DNA of 64,000 nucleotides from NCBI RefSeq assembly GCF_030362795.1, contig NZ_JAUCBM010000001.1, forward strand, positions 434,001 through 498,000, read 5' to 3'. This document shows, piece after piece, positions 7,888 through 18,370 of this stretch. The position numbers and the translations under genes were made by a program. The stretch's first letter is position 1. Every line of letters starts with the position of its first letter. Source of the stretch: Pseudochrobactrum kiredjianiae. Its GTDB lineage: Bacteria; Pseudomonadota; Alphaproteobacteria; Rhizobiales; Rhizobiaceae. Under the pieces are notes generated by a model. That model ran no database searches. It was not told where the DNA came from and saw nothing but the letters and a program-made list of their open reading frames with translations.

Positions 7888-10704
7888 TCAGACAGGTATT
7901 TCGCGCAGTTTCTTCTGGTCGCCATTTTTGGTGTCTGACGCTCTGCTATCACTCCCGTTCTTTTCAAACAAGCTGAGGAGACGTTTCTGTATCGTTGTCT
8001 GTTTGGTTGGTGCGGTGACCTTTTGCCCGTCGAGACCGGTGACGTAGAAAGTATCAATGACTTTTTCACCGAAAGTTGTGATATGTGCCGAGGCAATATT
8101 CAGGGAAAGATCGGAGATTGCATTGGTGATTTCCGATAACAGACCGGTACGGTCGAGCCCTTTGACTTCAATCACCGTGAATTTTTCTGACAAGGTATTG
8201 TTGATATTCACGCGCGGCGTAACCTGAAATGCGCGGGCGGAGCGGCGTGATTTTGCCCTTCTGGCCAGCACTTCCGGCAGATGGGTTTTGCCGGTCAGCA
8301 CATCTTCAATCAGTTGACCGACGCGGGCAGCACGGCGCATTTCATCGTCATTGGTGTCAAATTCACGGCTGATCAGAATGGTATCCAGTGCCCGCCCGTC
8401 GGTGGTGGTGAAGATCTGCGCATCAACAATATTGGCACCGGCAGCCGAACAGGCACCGGCAATAATGGAGAGCAGACGCGGGTGATCAGGAGACAGGATT
8501 GTCAGCTCGGTCACGGCTTCAAACTCATGCGGGCGAGCCAGAATATTGAGGATTTTTCCGGCTTCGTCGCTGGCGCGGATGAAATCGGCATGGCGCTTCT
8601 GGTCTTCCTGCGGCACAGTCAGCAGATAATTATTATAATGCAGGGAGAGCAGGCGATTGCGCGTTTGCTCCGGCCAGTCGCTGAGCTGCTCTGCCAGCTG
8701 GGCGCGTGCCTGATTGCTGCGTTCAGTCTGGCTCACTTCCGAGAAACCGCCGGTCAGAAGCAGTTCTGTTTCATGATAGAGGGTGCGCAATAACTGGCCT
8801 TTCCAGCCATTCCAGACACCGGGGCCAACGGCTTTAATATCGCAAATTGTCACCAGTAATAGCAGTTTCAATCGCTCGGTGGTTTGCACAATTGCTGCAA
8901 AGTCAGCAATGGTTTTGCGGTCATTGAGGTCACGCGATTGTGCTACTTTGCTCATGGTCAGATGTTCCTGCACCAGCCACGCTACCAGTTCGGTTTCCTG
9001 CTGGTTCAGGCCAAAGCGCGGACATAATTTGCGGGCGATTTTGGCGCCCGCTGTGGAATGATCTTCCGGTCTGCCTTTGGCAATATCGTGCAGCAGCAAT
9101 GTCACATAAAGCAGATGCCGGTCATTTTTCAGCGTCGGCAACAGACTATGGGCAAGCGGATGCTCGTTCTTCAGTGTCTCATGTTCAATCTCGGACATGA
9201 TGGCAATGCAACGCAGCAAATGTTCATCAACCGTATAATGATGATACATATTGAACTGCATCATCGCGACGATCTTGCCGAAATCCGGAATAAATTGCCC
9301 CAAAACACCGGACTCATTCATGCGGCGCAGGGTGCGTTCCGGGGAGCGTGGTGAGGCGACAATTTCCAGAAACAGCCGGTTGGCTTCTTTGTCATTGCGC
9401 ACATCGCTTTTGATCAGTTTCAGCGAGCGGCTGACACGCTGAATGACATGCGGGTGATATTGCAGCCCGTGTTTATCGGCGAGATAAAACAGCCGGATCA
9501 GATTAACCGGATCGCGCTGAAATACCTCATCATCGGCAATATTGATACGGTTATGATCGAGAATGAAATCTGTACTGCCGGCAATTTTGCGCTTTTTTCG
9601 CGTCAGTGTGGAATAGATCTGGCCGGTGCCTGGTGTTTCTTTGAACTGCTCTTCTTCCAGTGCCGCACTGATGATGCGGGTCAGGTCGCCGACATCTTTT
9701 GCCACCAGAAAATAATGCTTCATGAAGCGTTCAACGCCGGTTTGTCCCGGATGATCCGTATAGCCGAGGCGCGTGGCAATCTCGCGCTGAATGTCGAAAG
9801 ACAAACGCTCTTCCGCTTTGCCGCACAGAAAATGCATATGGCAGCGCACTGCCCAGAGAAAGTCGTCGGCCTTGCTGAACAGTTTTGCTTCGCTGCGCGA
9901 AAAGACACTGCGTTTGATCAGTTCTTCGGTGGAGTGGACACGGTAGATATATTTGGCAATCCAGAACAGCGTTTGCAGGTCACGCTGCCCGCCTTTGCTT
10001 TCTTTCACATTCGGCTCGACCAGATAACGGGTGGAGCCAGCCTTCTTGTGGCGGATATCACGCTCAATCAGCTTGGCTTGCACAAACTCTGCACCGCTGT
10101 CCGCGACAATCTCCTGATCGAAACGCGTGGTCAGTTCACTGTAAAGTTCCCGACTGCCGGTGAGAAAACGTGCCTCCAGCAGTGAGGTACGGATGGTCAT
10201 ATCCTCGCGTGACAGGCGGATAGCCTCATCAATATTGCGTGTGGAATGACCAACTTTCAGCCCCATATCCCAGAGCATATAGAGCATATATTCCACAACC
10301 TGCTCGCCCCACGGGGTTTGCTTGTAGGGAAGCAGAAACAGCAGATCGATATCGGAACCCGGTGCCAGCCCGCCGCGACCATAGCCGCCGACAGCTATAA
10401 TCGCTAGGTTTTCAGCTTTTGACGGGTTAATTGCCGGATAGATATGCGCGACAGTGAAATCATGGAGCGCGATAATCAGCTGATCCATCAGCCCGCTGAG
10501 CCGTCGGGCGCAGAGAATGCCGCCGCCATCTTCCAGCAGCATATTTTCCGCACGGGCTTTGCCGTCTTTCCATGCGGATTTAAGAGTTTTCAAAACCTGA
10601 TTGCGCGTTTGCTCTTTGGAAATTGCCGTTGAGGCGCGTGTCAGATCTTCCAGCAGAGGCTGTTTGTCGATGATGCGGTCGAGATGAAGATCAGAGTGAC
10701 GCAT
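7888..10704 (-). CDS. glnD: Bifunctional PII uridylyltransferase / uridylyl-removing enzyme
   Basis: A 938-residue nitrogen sensor that adds or removes UMP on PII proteins in response to glutamine. Domains in order: nucleotidyltransferase with GYGRGGLAPGSDIDLLFL (about residue 118), a linker helical domain, an HD phosphohydrolase domain (LLHDIAKGRPEDHS, about residue 536), and two C-terminal ACT domains (TILSPDHPRLLSIIAGACSA and EVKGLDRTGLLSEITNAI) that sense glutamine. The start is the ATG at 10704 (MRHSDLHLDR). The frame remains open for 54 more codons, but these run into a family B repeat and are not credible coding sequence. It is upstream of murJ on the minus strand. Confidence 0.96.
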   Translation of the reverse strand: MRHSDLHLDRIIDKQPLLEDLTRASTAISKEQTRNQVLKTLKSAWKDGKARAENMLLEDGGGILCARRLSGLMDQLIIALHDFTVAHIYPAINPSKAENLAIIAVGGYGRGGLAPGSDIDLLFLLPYKQTPWGEQVVEYMLYMLWDMGLKVGHSTRNIDEAIRLSREDMTIRTSLLEARFLTGSRELYSELTTRFDQEIVADSGAEFVQAKLIERDIRHKKAGSTRYLVEPNVKESKGGQRDLQTLFWIAKYIYRVHSTEELIKRSVFSRSEAKLFSKADDFLWAVRCHMHFLCGKAEERLSFDIQREIATRLGYTDHPGQTGVERFMKHYFLVAKDVGDLTRIISAALEEEQFKETPGTGQIYSTLTRKKRKIAGSTDFILDHNRINIADDEVFQRDPVNLIRLFYLADKHGLQYHPHVIQRVSRSLKLIKSDVRNDKEANRLFLEIVASPRSPERTLRRMNESGVLGQFIPDFGKIVAMMQFNMYHHYTVDEHLLRCIAIMSEIEHETLKNEHPLAHSLLPTLKNDRHLLYVTLLLHDIAKGRPEDHSTAGAKIARKLCPRFGLNQQETELVAWLVQEHLTMSKVAQSRDLNDRKTIADFAAIVQTTERLKLLLLVTICDIKAVGPGVWNGWKGQLLRTLYHETELLLTGGFSEVSQTERSNQARAQLAEQLSDWPEQTRNRLLSLHYNNYLLTVPQEDQKRHADFIRASDEAGKILNILARPHEFEAVTELTILSPDHPRLLSIIAGACSAAGANIVDAQIFTTTDGRALDTILISREFDTNDDEMRRAARVGQLIEDVLTGKTHLPEVLARRAKSRRSARAFQVTPRVNINNTLSEKFTVIEVKGLDRTGLLSEITNAISDLSLNIASAHITTFGEKVIDTFYVTGLDGQKVTAPTKQTTIQKRLLSLFEKNGSDSRASDTKNGDQKKLREIPV

Positions 10705-10790
10705 GGTTCGAAATTCCGTCAAAGCAATAATGTAGGCAATGGCCAAAATTGAGCATGGTTTACAGGTGAGCGCAACCGTATGTGCAGATG

Positions 10791-10892
10791 AAAGCATTTT
10801 CGAGCCAAAAGTGTGAAGCGGTTTTGCGTAGGATAATGCGTAGAAAAAAAGATAGAGCGGTTTCAATATTCAATCGTAAATGGAACCGCTCT
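10791..10892 (+). repeat. Family B palindromic element, complete
   Basis: AAAGCATTTTCGAGCCAAAAGTGTGAAGCGG (left module, diverged) is followed by ATAATGCG, AAAAAAGAT, then AGAGCGGTTTC...GGAACCGCTCT (right palindrome). It lies between maeB and glnD, outside the glnD gene. Confidence 0.82.
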
Positions 10893-10908
10893 ATGCCTGA
10901 AACAAGAA

Positions 10909-10932
10909 AAGCCGGAGAGTGCTCCGGCCTTT
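10909..10932 (-). terminator. Terminator of maeB
   Basis: GCCGGAG-AGTG-CTCCGGC lies just past the maeB stop. On the minus strand it is followed by TTTTCTTGTTT. Confidence 0.85.
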
Positions 10933-10952
10933 CTTACGTCATTATTTGCGGA

Positions 10953-13250
10953 TCAGTTGGTTGCGGCATAGGCGGTGAAGGCCGCCATATTCACAATGTC
11001 GGAATCCTTGGCGCTCAGCGGCACAATCTGTACGGCTTTGTCCAGACCGGTGAGGAGCGGGCCGATCAGTGTGGCACCGCCCAGTTCCTGCAACATATCG
11101 GCAGCAATGGAAGCCGCATGATAATCCGGCATCACCAGCACATTGGCAGGGCCAGTCAGGCGGGTGAACGGATAGGCTTCCATCAGTTTGCCGTTAAGGG
11201 CAACTTCCGCGCTCATCTCACCGTCGAACTCAAAATCGACATGGCGTTTTTCGAGAATACGAACGGCTTCCTGAATATTCTCAGAGCGCGCACCGGACAT
11301 ATGACCGAAGGTAGAATAAGCCAGCATGGCAACACGCGGCACATAGCCCATGCGGCGTGCCACATTGGCAGCTTCCACTGCGATATCGGCCAGTTCTTCT
11401 GCTGACGGCTGCTCATGCACTGCAGTATCCGCGATGAACACTGTCCGGCCACGGCACAGAGCCAGCGACACGCCGATCATTCGATGACCCGGCTTCACAT
11501 CAATCACGCGACGCACATCTTCAATGCTGGTCGCATAATTGCGGGTAATACCGGTGACCATGCCGTCGGCATCGCCCATAGCGACCATGCAGGCAGCAAA
11601 ATGGTTGCGGTCATTATTGATCATGCGCTGGCAATCGCGGAACAAATAGCCTTTGCGCTGCAGCTTCTCATAGAGATGATCGGCATATTCCGAAGTGCGT
11701 TTGGACAAGCGGGCATTGGTAATTTCAATGCCAAGTTTAGCAAGATCGATGCCAGCCTGATCGGCAGTTTCAAGGATACGGTCTTCGCGTCCCAGCAGGA
11801 TAGCCTTGCCAAGTCCCTGATTAGCAAAAGAAACCGCAGCGCGAATGACTTGCGGCTCTTCACCTTCCGCAAACAATACGCGTTTGGTGTGACGGCGGAT
11901 ACGGTCGTTAATGCCGGACATCGCCGAGGCGATCGGATCGCGGCGTGCAGACAGGGAGCGCGCATAGGCCTCCAGATCTTCGATCGGTTTACCGGCAACA
12001 CCGCTGTCCATCGCAGCTTTAGCAACAGCCACCGGAATGGTGGAGAGCAGGCGCGGATCAAATGGTACAGGGATAATGTAATTCGGGCCGAAGCGCGGGC
12101 GGTTGCCCTGATAGGCGGCAGCCACATCATCCGGCACATCGGTGCGTGCCAGCTCAGCCAGTGCATTGGCAGCGGCAACCTTCATCGCATCATTGATGGT
12201 GGTGGCGCGAACATCCAGCGCACCGCGGAAAATATACGGGAAGCCGAGAACATTGTTGACCTGGTTCGGATAGTCGGACCGGCCGGTAGCAACAATCGCA
12301 TCCGAGCGGATGGCGGCGACTTCTTCCGGTGTGATTTCCGGATCAGGATTGGCCATCGCAAAGATAATCGGATTATCAGCCATGGAGCGAACCATATCGT
12401 CTGTCAGTGCGCCTTTGGCAGAAACACCGAAGAAAATATCCGCGCCTTCCATAGCTTCCGCCAATGAGCGCTTGTCGGTTTTAACCGCATGGGCAGACTT
12501 CCACTGGTTCATACCCTCAGTGCGACCCTGCCAGACCACACCTTTGGTGTCGCAGAGGACAACATTTTCTGAGGCAAAGCCCATGGCTTTAACGAGTTCG
12601 ATACAGGCAATACCGGCAGCACCGGCGCCGTTACAAACCATTTTGGTGGTTTTCAGATCGCGGCCGGTAAGGTGCAGAGCATTGAGCATACCGGCAGCAG
12701 CAATAATCGCAGTACCGTGCTGATCGTCGTGGAAAACCGGAATATTCATCAGCTCGCGCAGGCGGCTTTCAATGACGAAACATTCCGGTGCTTTGATATC
12801 TTCCAGATTGATGCCGCCGAAGCTCGGGCCGAGATAGCGCACAGAATTGATGAATTCTTCTACATCGGTGGTATCAACTTCCAGATCGATGGAGTCGACA
12901 TCGGCAAAGCGCTTGAACAGTACGGATTTGCCTTCCATCACCGGCTTGGAAGCCAGCGCGCCGAGATTGCCAAGACCCAAAATTGCTGTGCCATTGGTGA
13001 TGACGGCGACCATATTCCCTTTAGATGTATAGTCATAGGCTTTGGCAGGGTCTTCCGCGATTGCCTTAACCGGTACAGCCACACCCGGAGAATAGGCCAG
13101 CGACAGATCGCGCTGCGTTGCCATTGGTTTGGTCGGAGTAATTTCCAGTTTGCCCGGACGTCCGCGCGAGTGAAAATCCAGCGCTTCCTGTTCAGTCAGG
13201 GACGGGCCCTTTCCTGTCTGTGGCTTATGGGTGGTCTTGTCGATGGTCAT
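10953..13250 (-). CDS. maeB: NADP-dependent malic enzyme with phosphotransacetylase-like domain
   Basis: A 765-residue multidomain malic enzyme that oxidatively decarboxylates malate to pyruvate, feeding pyruvate and NADPH. The N-terminal malic domain includes the [15 protein letters not shown] region. The NAD(P)-binding domain holds [20 protein letters not shown]. Residues from about 430 form a phosphotransacetylase-like domain ([15 protein letters not shown]...[14 protein letters not shown]) that is usually regulatory, not catalytic. This is the long MaeB/Tme/Dme form known in rhizobia. The start ATG follows a strong GGAGGGG site. It diverges from mutS across about 300 bp. NADP rather than NAD preference is inferred from the family, not from a diagnostic residue. 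Confidence 0.93.
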   Translation of the reverse strand: MTIDKTTHKPQTGKGPSLTEQEALDFHSRGRPGKLEITPTKPMATQRDLSLAYSPGVAVPVKAIAEDPAKAYDYTSKGNMVAVITNGTAILGLGNLGALASKPVMEGKSVLFKRFADVDSIDLEVDTTDVEEFINSVRYLGPSFGGINLEDIKAPECFVIESRLRELMNIPVFHDDQHGTAIIAAAGMLNALHLTGRDLKTTKMVCNGAGAAGIACIELVKAMGFASENVVLCDTKGVVWQGRTEGMNQWKSAHAVKTDKRSLAEAMEGADIFFGVSAKGALTDDMVRSMADNPIIFAMANPDPEITPEEVAAIRSDAIVATGRSDYPNQVNNVLGFPYIFRGALDVRATTINDAMKVAAANALAELARTDVPDDVAAAYQGNRPRFGPNYIIPVPFDPRLLSTIPVAVAKAAMDSGVAGKPIEDLEAYARSLSARRDPIASAMSGINDRIRRHTKRVLFAEGEEPQVIRAAVSFANQGLGKAILLGREDRILETADQAGIDLAKLGIEITNARLSKRTSEYADHLYEKLQRKGYLFRDCQRMINNDRNHFAACMVAMGDADGMVTGITRNYATSIEDVRRVIDVKPGHRMIGVSLALCRGRTVFIADTAVHEQPSAEELADIAVEAANVARRMGYVPRVAMLAYSTFGHMSGARSENIQEAVRILEKRHVDFEFDGEMSAEVALNGKLMEAYPFTRLTGPANVLVMPDYHAASIAADMLQELGGATLIGPLLTGLDKAVQIVPLSAKDSDIVNMAAFTAYAATN

Positions 13251-13544
13251 TGACCCCTCCGATCTTACTGCGGGGCGGTTACCGGCTTTTGCAAGCGTTA
13301 ACCGTCATAATATATTGAAGCATCCTTTCGGATGGTTGGGCAGTGTGTTTATCTCAAGTCGTTCTGTTTGGGTAGCGCAATATTTGAAAAGATTCCGGTG
13401 TTTAAAGACAATATTCGTATAATATCTGCATTCCGGTGAAAATCACGGGGATATAAGCATCTGGCTGCTTCACAGGGCTTTGCACAAGGCTTTAAACTGA
13501 CAACAGAATTTTGAAAAATTATTTCAGGAACGTGTGTATTCCCT

Positions 13545-16316
13545 ATGACGCAGCATGAAACAGCTCCCAAAACATCCGAACTCGCTGACGAGCCGCAGAG
13601 CACTTATGATGCGGGTCTGAATGCGCGTCCGACACCGATGATGGAACAATATATCGAGATCAAGGCGGCCTATCCGGACAGCCTTTTGTTCTATCGTATG
13701 GGCGATTTTTACGAGCTGTTTTTTAATGATGCGGTTGAGGCGTCAGAGGCTCTGGGTATCACGCTGACCAAGCGCGGCAAGCATCTGGGTGAAGATATTC
13801 CGATGTGTGGCGTGCCGGTGCATGCCGCAGATGATTATCTGCAACGCCTGATCGGCAAAGGCTTTCGCGTGGCCGTCTGTGAACAGGTGGAAGATCCGGC
13901 GGAAGCGAAAAAGCGCGGTTCCAAATCGGTGGTCAAACGCGATGTGATCCGTCTGGTTACACCGGGCACGATTACGGAAGAAAAGCTGCTCGATCCGGCG
14001 CGTGCTAACTTTTTGATGATTTTAGGCCGTGTGCGTAGCCCACAAATGGGAAGTGGTGTGCGTGGTGCGGAAGAGGGCAGGCTGGCACTGGCATGGATTG
14101 ATATTTCTACCGGCCAGTTCCGGATGACGGAAACTACACCGGAAAAACTCTATGCCGATATTATGCGTGTTGATCCGAGCGAGTTGATCGTGCCGGAAAC
14201 AGCTTTTCAGGATCCGCAAATTCGGCCGACATTGGACTTGCTCGGGCGTATTGTTATGCCGCAGCATCCGAGCCTGTTCGAAAGCTCAACCGCTGAAGAG
14301 CGCATCAAGCGCTATTACGGTGTGGCGACACTGGATGGTTTCGGTGAGTTCAACCGCACGGAACTGTCTGCGATTTCCGGTGCGATTGCTTATCTGGAAA
14401 AAACCCAGATTGCCGAACGTCCGCCGCTCATGCGCCCTGAACGTGAAACAGACGGCTCATCATTGTTTATTGATCCGGCAACCCGTGCCAGTCTGGAATT
14501 GATGCGCACGCTCTCCGGTAATCGTGAAGGCTCCCTGCTGAAAGCTGTTGATCGTACTGTTACCGGTGCCGGTGCGCGTTTGCTGGCTGAGCGTTTGACA
14601 GCACCGCTCACCGATCCGGAGCAAATTGCTGCAAGACAGGATTCGGTCGCGTTTTTCTTAAGCGAAACGTCATTGGCGCAGGGGCTGCGCGCAGCTTTGC
14701 GTGGTGTGCCGGATATGCCGCGCGCTTTGTCGCGCCTCGCAGTCGGACGCGGCGGTCCGCGTGATCTTGGTGCATTGCATGCCGGTTTTCAGGCGGCACA
14801 TCTGGTGCGCCAGCTCTTTCAGGGCAAAGATCTGCCGGCAGAATTGGCACATGCCTGCCAGTCCATTCTCGCGCTGCCGGAAGATTATGCGCAATTGCTT
14901 GATCTGACTTTGGCGGAAGAACTGCCATTGCTGAAACGGGATGGCGGTTTTATCCGTACCGGCTATCATGTTGAGCTTGATGAAATGCGTGAGTTACGCG
15001 ATCAGTCGCGCCGTGTTATCGCCGGACTTCAGGCTGATTACATGGAAGAGACCGGTGTCAAATCGCTCAAGATCAAGCATAATAATGTGCTTGGCTACTT
15101 CATTGAAGTCACCGCCAATAATGCCGGTGCATTGACGGACACGGATGAAGCCAAAGCCCGGTTTATCCATCGTCAGACTATGGCCAGCGCCATGCGCTTT
15201 ACCACCACGGAACTGGCTGAACTTGAAACAAAAATCGCCAATGCCGCAGATCGTGCGCTGTCGATTGAACTGGCGACTTTTGAAAACCTGATCCGTCATA
15301 CGGTTGAAAATGCCGATGCTATCCGTGCCGGTGCCGCCGCCCTTGGCGTCATGGATGTGTCGGCAGCATTGAGTGTGTTGGCGGATGAGCAGGGCTATTG
15401 CCGCCCAAGAGTCGATAATAGTCTGAATTTTGCTATTGATGGTGGCCGCCATCCGGTGGTTGAGCAAGCGCTGAAAAAACAGGCTGCTAATCCGTTTGTG
15501 GCCAATGATTGTGATCTGTCGCCGGAGGGGACACAGAAATTTGGTGCGATCTGGCTTTTGACCGGTCCGAACATGGGCGGTAAATCGACCTTCTTGCGCC
15601 AGAATGCACTGATCGCCATTCTTGCCCAGATGGGTTCCTATGTTCCGGCATCCTCTGCCTATATCGGGATTGTTGATCGTCTGTTCAGCCGTGTCGGTGC
15701 ATCAGATGATCTGGCACGTGGCCGCTCCACCTTTATGGTGGAAATGGTTGAAACAGCAGCCATTCTCAATCTGGCCGGTGAGCGTTCGCTGGTTATTCTC
15801 GATGAGATCGGCCGTGGCACCGCGACCTTTGACGGCCTGTCGATTGCCTGGGCGAGTGTGGAATATCTGCATGAGAAAAACCGCTGCCGTGCTTTGTTCG
15901 CCACGCACTTCCATGAAATGACGGCGCTGTCCGAGAGGCTGGCACGGCTTGCCAATGTCACTATGCGGGTGAAAGAATGGGAAGGCGATGTCGTGTTCCT
16001 GCATGAGGTGGCCAAAGGCGCTGCTGACCGTTCCTATGGTGTACAGGTTGCCCGTCTTGCCGGTCTGCCGGATGCGGTGGTTGAGCGGGCGCGTGATGTG
16101 CTGCATCGCTTAGAGGAGGGGGAAACCTCCGGCAAAGCCGAGAAGATCATTGATGATCTGCCGCTTTTCGCCGTTGTGGCCAAGCCGCGTGAGGTGCCTA
16201 AACCTGCGCAGGATAGTGCTTTGCTAACTGCGGTGCATGAGATCAATCCTGATGATCTGACACCACGCGAGGCACTGGAAGCCTTGTACCGGCTGAAGGC
16301 CGTAGCGCAAAAATAG
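13545..16316 (+). CDS. mutS: DNA mismatch repair protein MutS
   Basis: A 923-residue mismatch-recognition ATPase. The N-terminal mismatch-binding domain includes [20 protein letters not shown] with the Phe-x-Glu of the FYELF motif that contacts the mismatch. Connector, lever and clamp regions follow. The ABC-type ATPase has Walker [10 protein letters not shown] (about residue 674) and Walker [16 protein letters not shown] (about 748). A helix-turn-helix dimerisation tail follows. Length fits the alphaproteobacterial family, which has a slightly long N-terminus. It stands alone, divergent from maeB. This maeB-mutS-glnD neighbourhood is conserved in Rhizobiales. Confidence 0.97.
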   Translation: MTQHETAPKTSELADEPQSTYDAGLNARPTPMMEQYIEIKAAYPDSLLFYRMGDFYELFFNDAVEASEALGITLTKRGKHLGEDIPMCGVPVHAADDYLQRLIGKGFRVAVCEQVEDPAEAKKRGSKSVVKRDVIRLVTPGTITEEKLLDPARANFLMILGRVRSPQMGSGVRGAEEGRLALAWIDISTGQFRMTETTPEKLYADIMRVDPSELIVPETAFQDPQIRPTLDLLGRIVMPQHPSLFESSTAEERIKRYYGVATLDGFGEFNRTELSAISGAIAYLEKTQIAERPPLMRPERETDGSSLFIDPATRASLELMRTLSGNREGSLLKAVDRTVTGAGARLLAERLTAPLTDPEQIAARQDSVAFFLSETSLAQGLRAALRGVPDMPRALSRLAVGRGGPRDLGALHAGFQAAHLVRQLFQGKDLPAELAHACQSILALPEDYAQLLDLTLAEELPLLKRDGGFIRTGYHVELDEMRELRDQSRRVIAGLQADYMEETGVKSLKIKHNNVLGYFIEVTANNAGALTDTDEAKARFIHRQTMASAMRFTTTELAELETKIANAADRALSIELATFENLIRHTVENADAIRAGAAALGVMDVSAALSVLADEQGYCRPRVDNSLNFAIDGGRHPVVEQALKKQAANPFVANDCDLSPEGTQKFGAIWLLTGPNMGGKSTFLRQNALIAILAQMGSYVPASSAYIGIVDRLFSRVGASDDLARGRSTFMVEMVETAAILNLAGERSLVILDEIGRGTATFDGLSIAWASVEYLHEKNRCRALFATHFHEMTALSERLARLANVTMRVKEWEGDVVFLHEVAKGAADRSYGVQVARLAGLPDAVVERARDVLHRLEEGETSGKAEKIIDDLPLFAVVAKPREVPKPAQDSALLTAVHEINPDDLTPREALEALYRLKAVAQK

Positions 16317-16331
16317 GCGCATAATAACAAA

Positions 16332-16363
16332 CCGCCGGATGATGAAATCCGGCGGCTCTTTTA
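16332..16363 (+). terminator. Terminator of mutS
   Basis: The CCGCCGGAT / ATCCGGCGG stem is followed by CTCTTTTA, 15 bp after the mutS stop. Confidence 0.82.
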
Positions 16364-16371
16364 GACAGGTT

Positions 16372-16477
16372 AGAGCGGCGTGTGCCCTCTTTAGTGCTGC
16401 ACAAGATAGCTTTAATGCTTTGTATTTACAGCGTAATTTTACCTTTAACTGATTCAAGTTTAAGGAATTGTGCTGTA
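16372..16477 (+). repeat. Family A palindromic element, complete but diverged
   Basis: AGAGCGGCGTGTGCC... and TTACCTTTAACTGATTCAAG...GGAATTGTGCTGTA match both modules of the A family, about 106 bp. It lies between the convergent mutS and olsB genes. Confidence 0.8.
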
Positions 16478-16484
16478 GATTTTA

Positions 16485-17402
16485 TTACACAAAACGGTCA
16501 GCTTCAGCGCCGTAATAATTGATGTAGCGGCTGGAAATGCGCTCAACCGGCAGAATAATCAGTACATCGGTTGTGCCGAACTGATGGTCAACCACAGCGC
16601 CGTCACCGATCATTGCACCGAGGCGCAAATACCCTTTAATCAGCGGCGGCATCGAAAACAGCGCCACTTTCGGATTGATTGCTTCCTGTGGTGCAATATC
16701 CATTGAGCGATAATGCTGTTCAAGCGCGCGAACATCCCACTCCGCATCGGCACGGCAATGATGATGCAGGAAGGAAAGTGGTACAGCATGCGCTTCCGGC
16801 ACAGTGCCGTGGAAGGAAGCACAGCCGAACATCACTTCAATCTTGTGCTGGCGGCAATAGGACCAGATGCCCTGCCACAACAATTCAACTGTGCGCTTGG
16901 AACGATATTCCGGCTTCACGCAGGAGCGGCCAAGTTCCAGAAATTGCAAGTGAGGCTTACGCGCTGTCAGCTTGGTGATTTCATATTCACCGGCTGAATA
17001 AAATGAGCGGCCTTCTGTAATCATATCGCTGCGCATCAGGCGATAGGTGCCGACAAGCTGAGCCGCTTCATCACCGGCAATCGATGTATCGTAAACAACA
17101 AGATGATCGCAGATCGCGTCATAATGATCGCTGTCACGTTCTTCGAGCACGGTGTTTTGGGATTTCTGCGCGCCAAGCTCAGTATAGAAAACATCATAGC
17201 GCAGTTTTTGAGCGATGCGGATTGTTTCCGGATTATCGGCAATCCGTACAATCAGACTGCCCATGCGGCCGAGTATCTGTCCGGTGAGTGAAGACAAGCC
17301 GGAATCAGCCAGAATTGCGCTTATTTCAAGCGTATCAGGAGGTGTCTGCTTCATTTGTGTATCATGCGCGGTTTCTGAAACAATTCCAAGAGCCTGTTGC
17401 AA
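16485..17402 (-). CDS. olsB: L-ornithine N-acyltransferase (OlsB-like)
   Basis: A 305-residue acyltransferase of the OlsB family (GNAT-like), which attaches 3-hydroxyacyl chains from acyl carrier protein to ornithine, the first step of ornithine-lipid synthesis. The core reads RIAQKLRYDVFYTELG...ERDSDHYDAICDHLVVYD...LELGRSCVKPEYRSKRTVELLWQGIW, as in rhizobial OlsB. The best start is a TTG at 17402, because GGAGG lies seven bases upstream; an ATG at 17354 has no clear site. In Sinorhizobium olsB sits next to the malic enzyme and mutS genes, as here, which supports the name. A family A repeat lies just upstream. Confidence 0.85.
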   Translation of the reverse strand: MQQALGIVSETAHDTQMKQTPPDTLEISAILADSGLSSLTGQILGRMGSLIVRIADNPETIRIAQKLRYDVFYTELGAQKSQNTVLEERDSDHYDAICDHLVVYDTSIAGDEAAQLVGTYRLMRSDMITEGRSFYSAGEYEITKLTARKPHLQFLELGRSCVKPEYRSKRTVELLWQGIWSYCRQHKIEVMFGCASFHGTVPEAHAVPLSFLHHHCRADAEWDVRALEQHYRSMDIAPQEAINPKVALFSMPPLIKGYLRLGAMIGDGAVVDHQFGTTDVLIILPVERISSRYINYYGAEADRFV

Positions 17403-17432
17403 GATATATCCTCCGCCGGATTCAACTGTCTT

Positions 17433-17537
17433 AGAGCGCCGTGCGCCCTCTTGGGCGCTACACAAGGTCGCTCTAACATTTTATATTTACAGCGTAATTT
17501 TACCTTAAACTGCTTCAGGTTTAAGGAATTCTGCTGT
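17433..17537 (+). repeat. Family A palindromic element, complete
   Basis: About 105 bp. AGAGCGCCGTGCGCC-CTCTTG-GGCGCTACACAAGGTCGCTCT is followed by ACAGCGTAATTTTACC and AAGGAATTCTGCTGT. The inner stem carries GCGCC/GGCGC in place of GTGCC/GGCAC, a paired change that keeps the hairpin. It lies 30 bp upstream of olsB, within its probable promoter region. Confidence 0.85.
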
Positions 17538-17702
17538 TGTTTATCTGCTGCCGCTTTTATGCGCAGCCTCATCCTGTTTGGCTGTAGCATAGATAATATC
17601 TGCGTCAGGTATGTGACATAAAACGGAATATAAGGGAATGATGAATTAGAGGGAATAATAAATGCGCTGTTGTTATTTATAGGAGCGGGATTTCTTTCTC
17701 TT

Positions 17703-17806
17703 AGAGCGCCGTGTGCCATACTTGGCACACAAAGGTCGCTCTAACACTTTAAAATGAGAGCATAATTTCACCTTAAACTGATCCAAGTTTATGGAATTAT
17801 GCTCTA
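17703..17806 (+). repeat. Family A palindromic element, complete
   Basis: About 104 bp and close to the consensus: AGAGCGCCGTGTGCCATACT...GGCACACAAAGGTCGCTCT, AACACTTTAAAA, then GAGCATAATTTCACC...ATGGAATTATGCTCTA. It directly abuts the 28-bp tandem repeat at the end of lspA. The roughly 160 bp between this copy and the previous one shows no gene. Confidence 0.88.
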
Positions 17807-17887
17807 GCCCGCAGAACGGGACTTCCTCCCTTCAACCAGCGGAGCGGGACTTCTTCCCCTCAACCTGCAGAGCGGGATTTTCTCCAT
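17804..17887 (-). repeat. Three tandem 28-bp copies of the lspA 3' end
   Basis: Three contiguous 28-bp units lie at 17860-17887, 17832-17859 and 17804-17831. Read on the minus strand, each unit encodes (R/K)KSRSAG followed by a stop codon (TGA, TGA, TAG). Because 28 is not a multiple of three, each copy is in a different frame, so only the first is used by lspA. Copies differ at a few positions, mostly silent in that reading. Confidence 0.9.
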
Positions 17888-18342
17888 TGAACAAGTTCAT
17901 CAAGAATAATCAGTGCTGCACCGGTGCTGATATAAACATCGGCCATATTGAAGACCGCAAATGACCAGCTTGGTAGATGGAACAGGATATAATCCACCAC
18001 ATAACCGAGCAGGCTACGGTCAATCAGATTGCCCAGTGCACCGCCGATAATCAATGCAAACCCAATCCGGCTGATGACCCGTTCCGGCGCGGTTGTCCAC
18101 CACAAATAGGAGACGAAGCCGATCACGGCAACTGTCATCGCCACCAGTCCGCCGTCATGCAGCCATGACAGCATTGAGAAGGCGATGCCCTCATTATGCG
18201 TGCGATAAAGCGCCAAAAACGGCAGCAGATCAATCTGCTGATTATAGTCCATGCCGCTCTCAACCAGAAATTTGATATACTGGTCTGAGGTGACTGCAAA
18301 AACGATAATCAGAACAGACCAGAGAGTGGCACGTTGGGACAT
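17860..18342 (-). CDS. lspA: Lipoprotein signal peptidase (signal peptidase II)
   Basis: A 160-residue inner-membrane aspartyl protease that removes signal peptides from lipidated prolipoproteins. There are four hydrophobic segments. The catalytic aspartates are in [10 protein letters not shown] and in FNMADVYIS, both intact. The NEGIAFSML region near residue 50 is also conserved. It is the last gene of a minus-strand group after two RNA methyltransferase genes, with a gap of only 28 bp. The C-terminal KSRSAG is encoded by the first of three 28-bp tandem repeats that continue past the stop codon. Two predicted lipoproteins in this window are natural clients. Confidence 0.95.
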   Translation of the reverse strand: MSQRATLWSVLIIVFAVTSDQYIKFLVESGMDYNQQIDLLPFLALYRTHNEGIAFSMLSWLHDGGLVAMTVAVIGFVSYLWWTTAPERVISRIGFALIIGGALGNLIDRSLLGYVVDYILFHLPSWSFAVFNMADVYISTGAALIILDELVQWRKSRSAG

Positions 18343-18370
18343 AGGGGCTTAAACTCCTGCAACCGTAATT

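Noticed and set aside
10705-10866. 54-codon N-terminal extension of GlnD
   Set aside because: The extension runs through a family B repeat and departs from GlnD starts; the ATG at 10704 gives the normal N-terminus.
11415-12467. Long open frame antisense to maeB
   Set aside because: It lies entirely within maeB on the opposite strand. The translation looks like reverse-complement composition of the real gene, with no domain and no ribosome-binding site.
17804-17887. Regular 28-bp repeats as a possible CRISPR array
   Set aside because: The units are directly contiguous with no spacers, and each encodes the lspA tail. It is a tandem duplication, not CRISPR; no cas gene is present.
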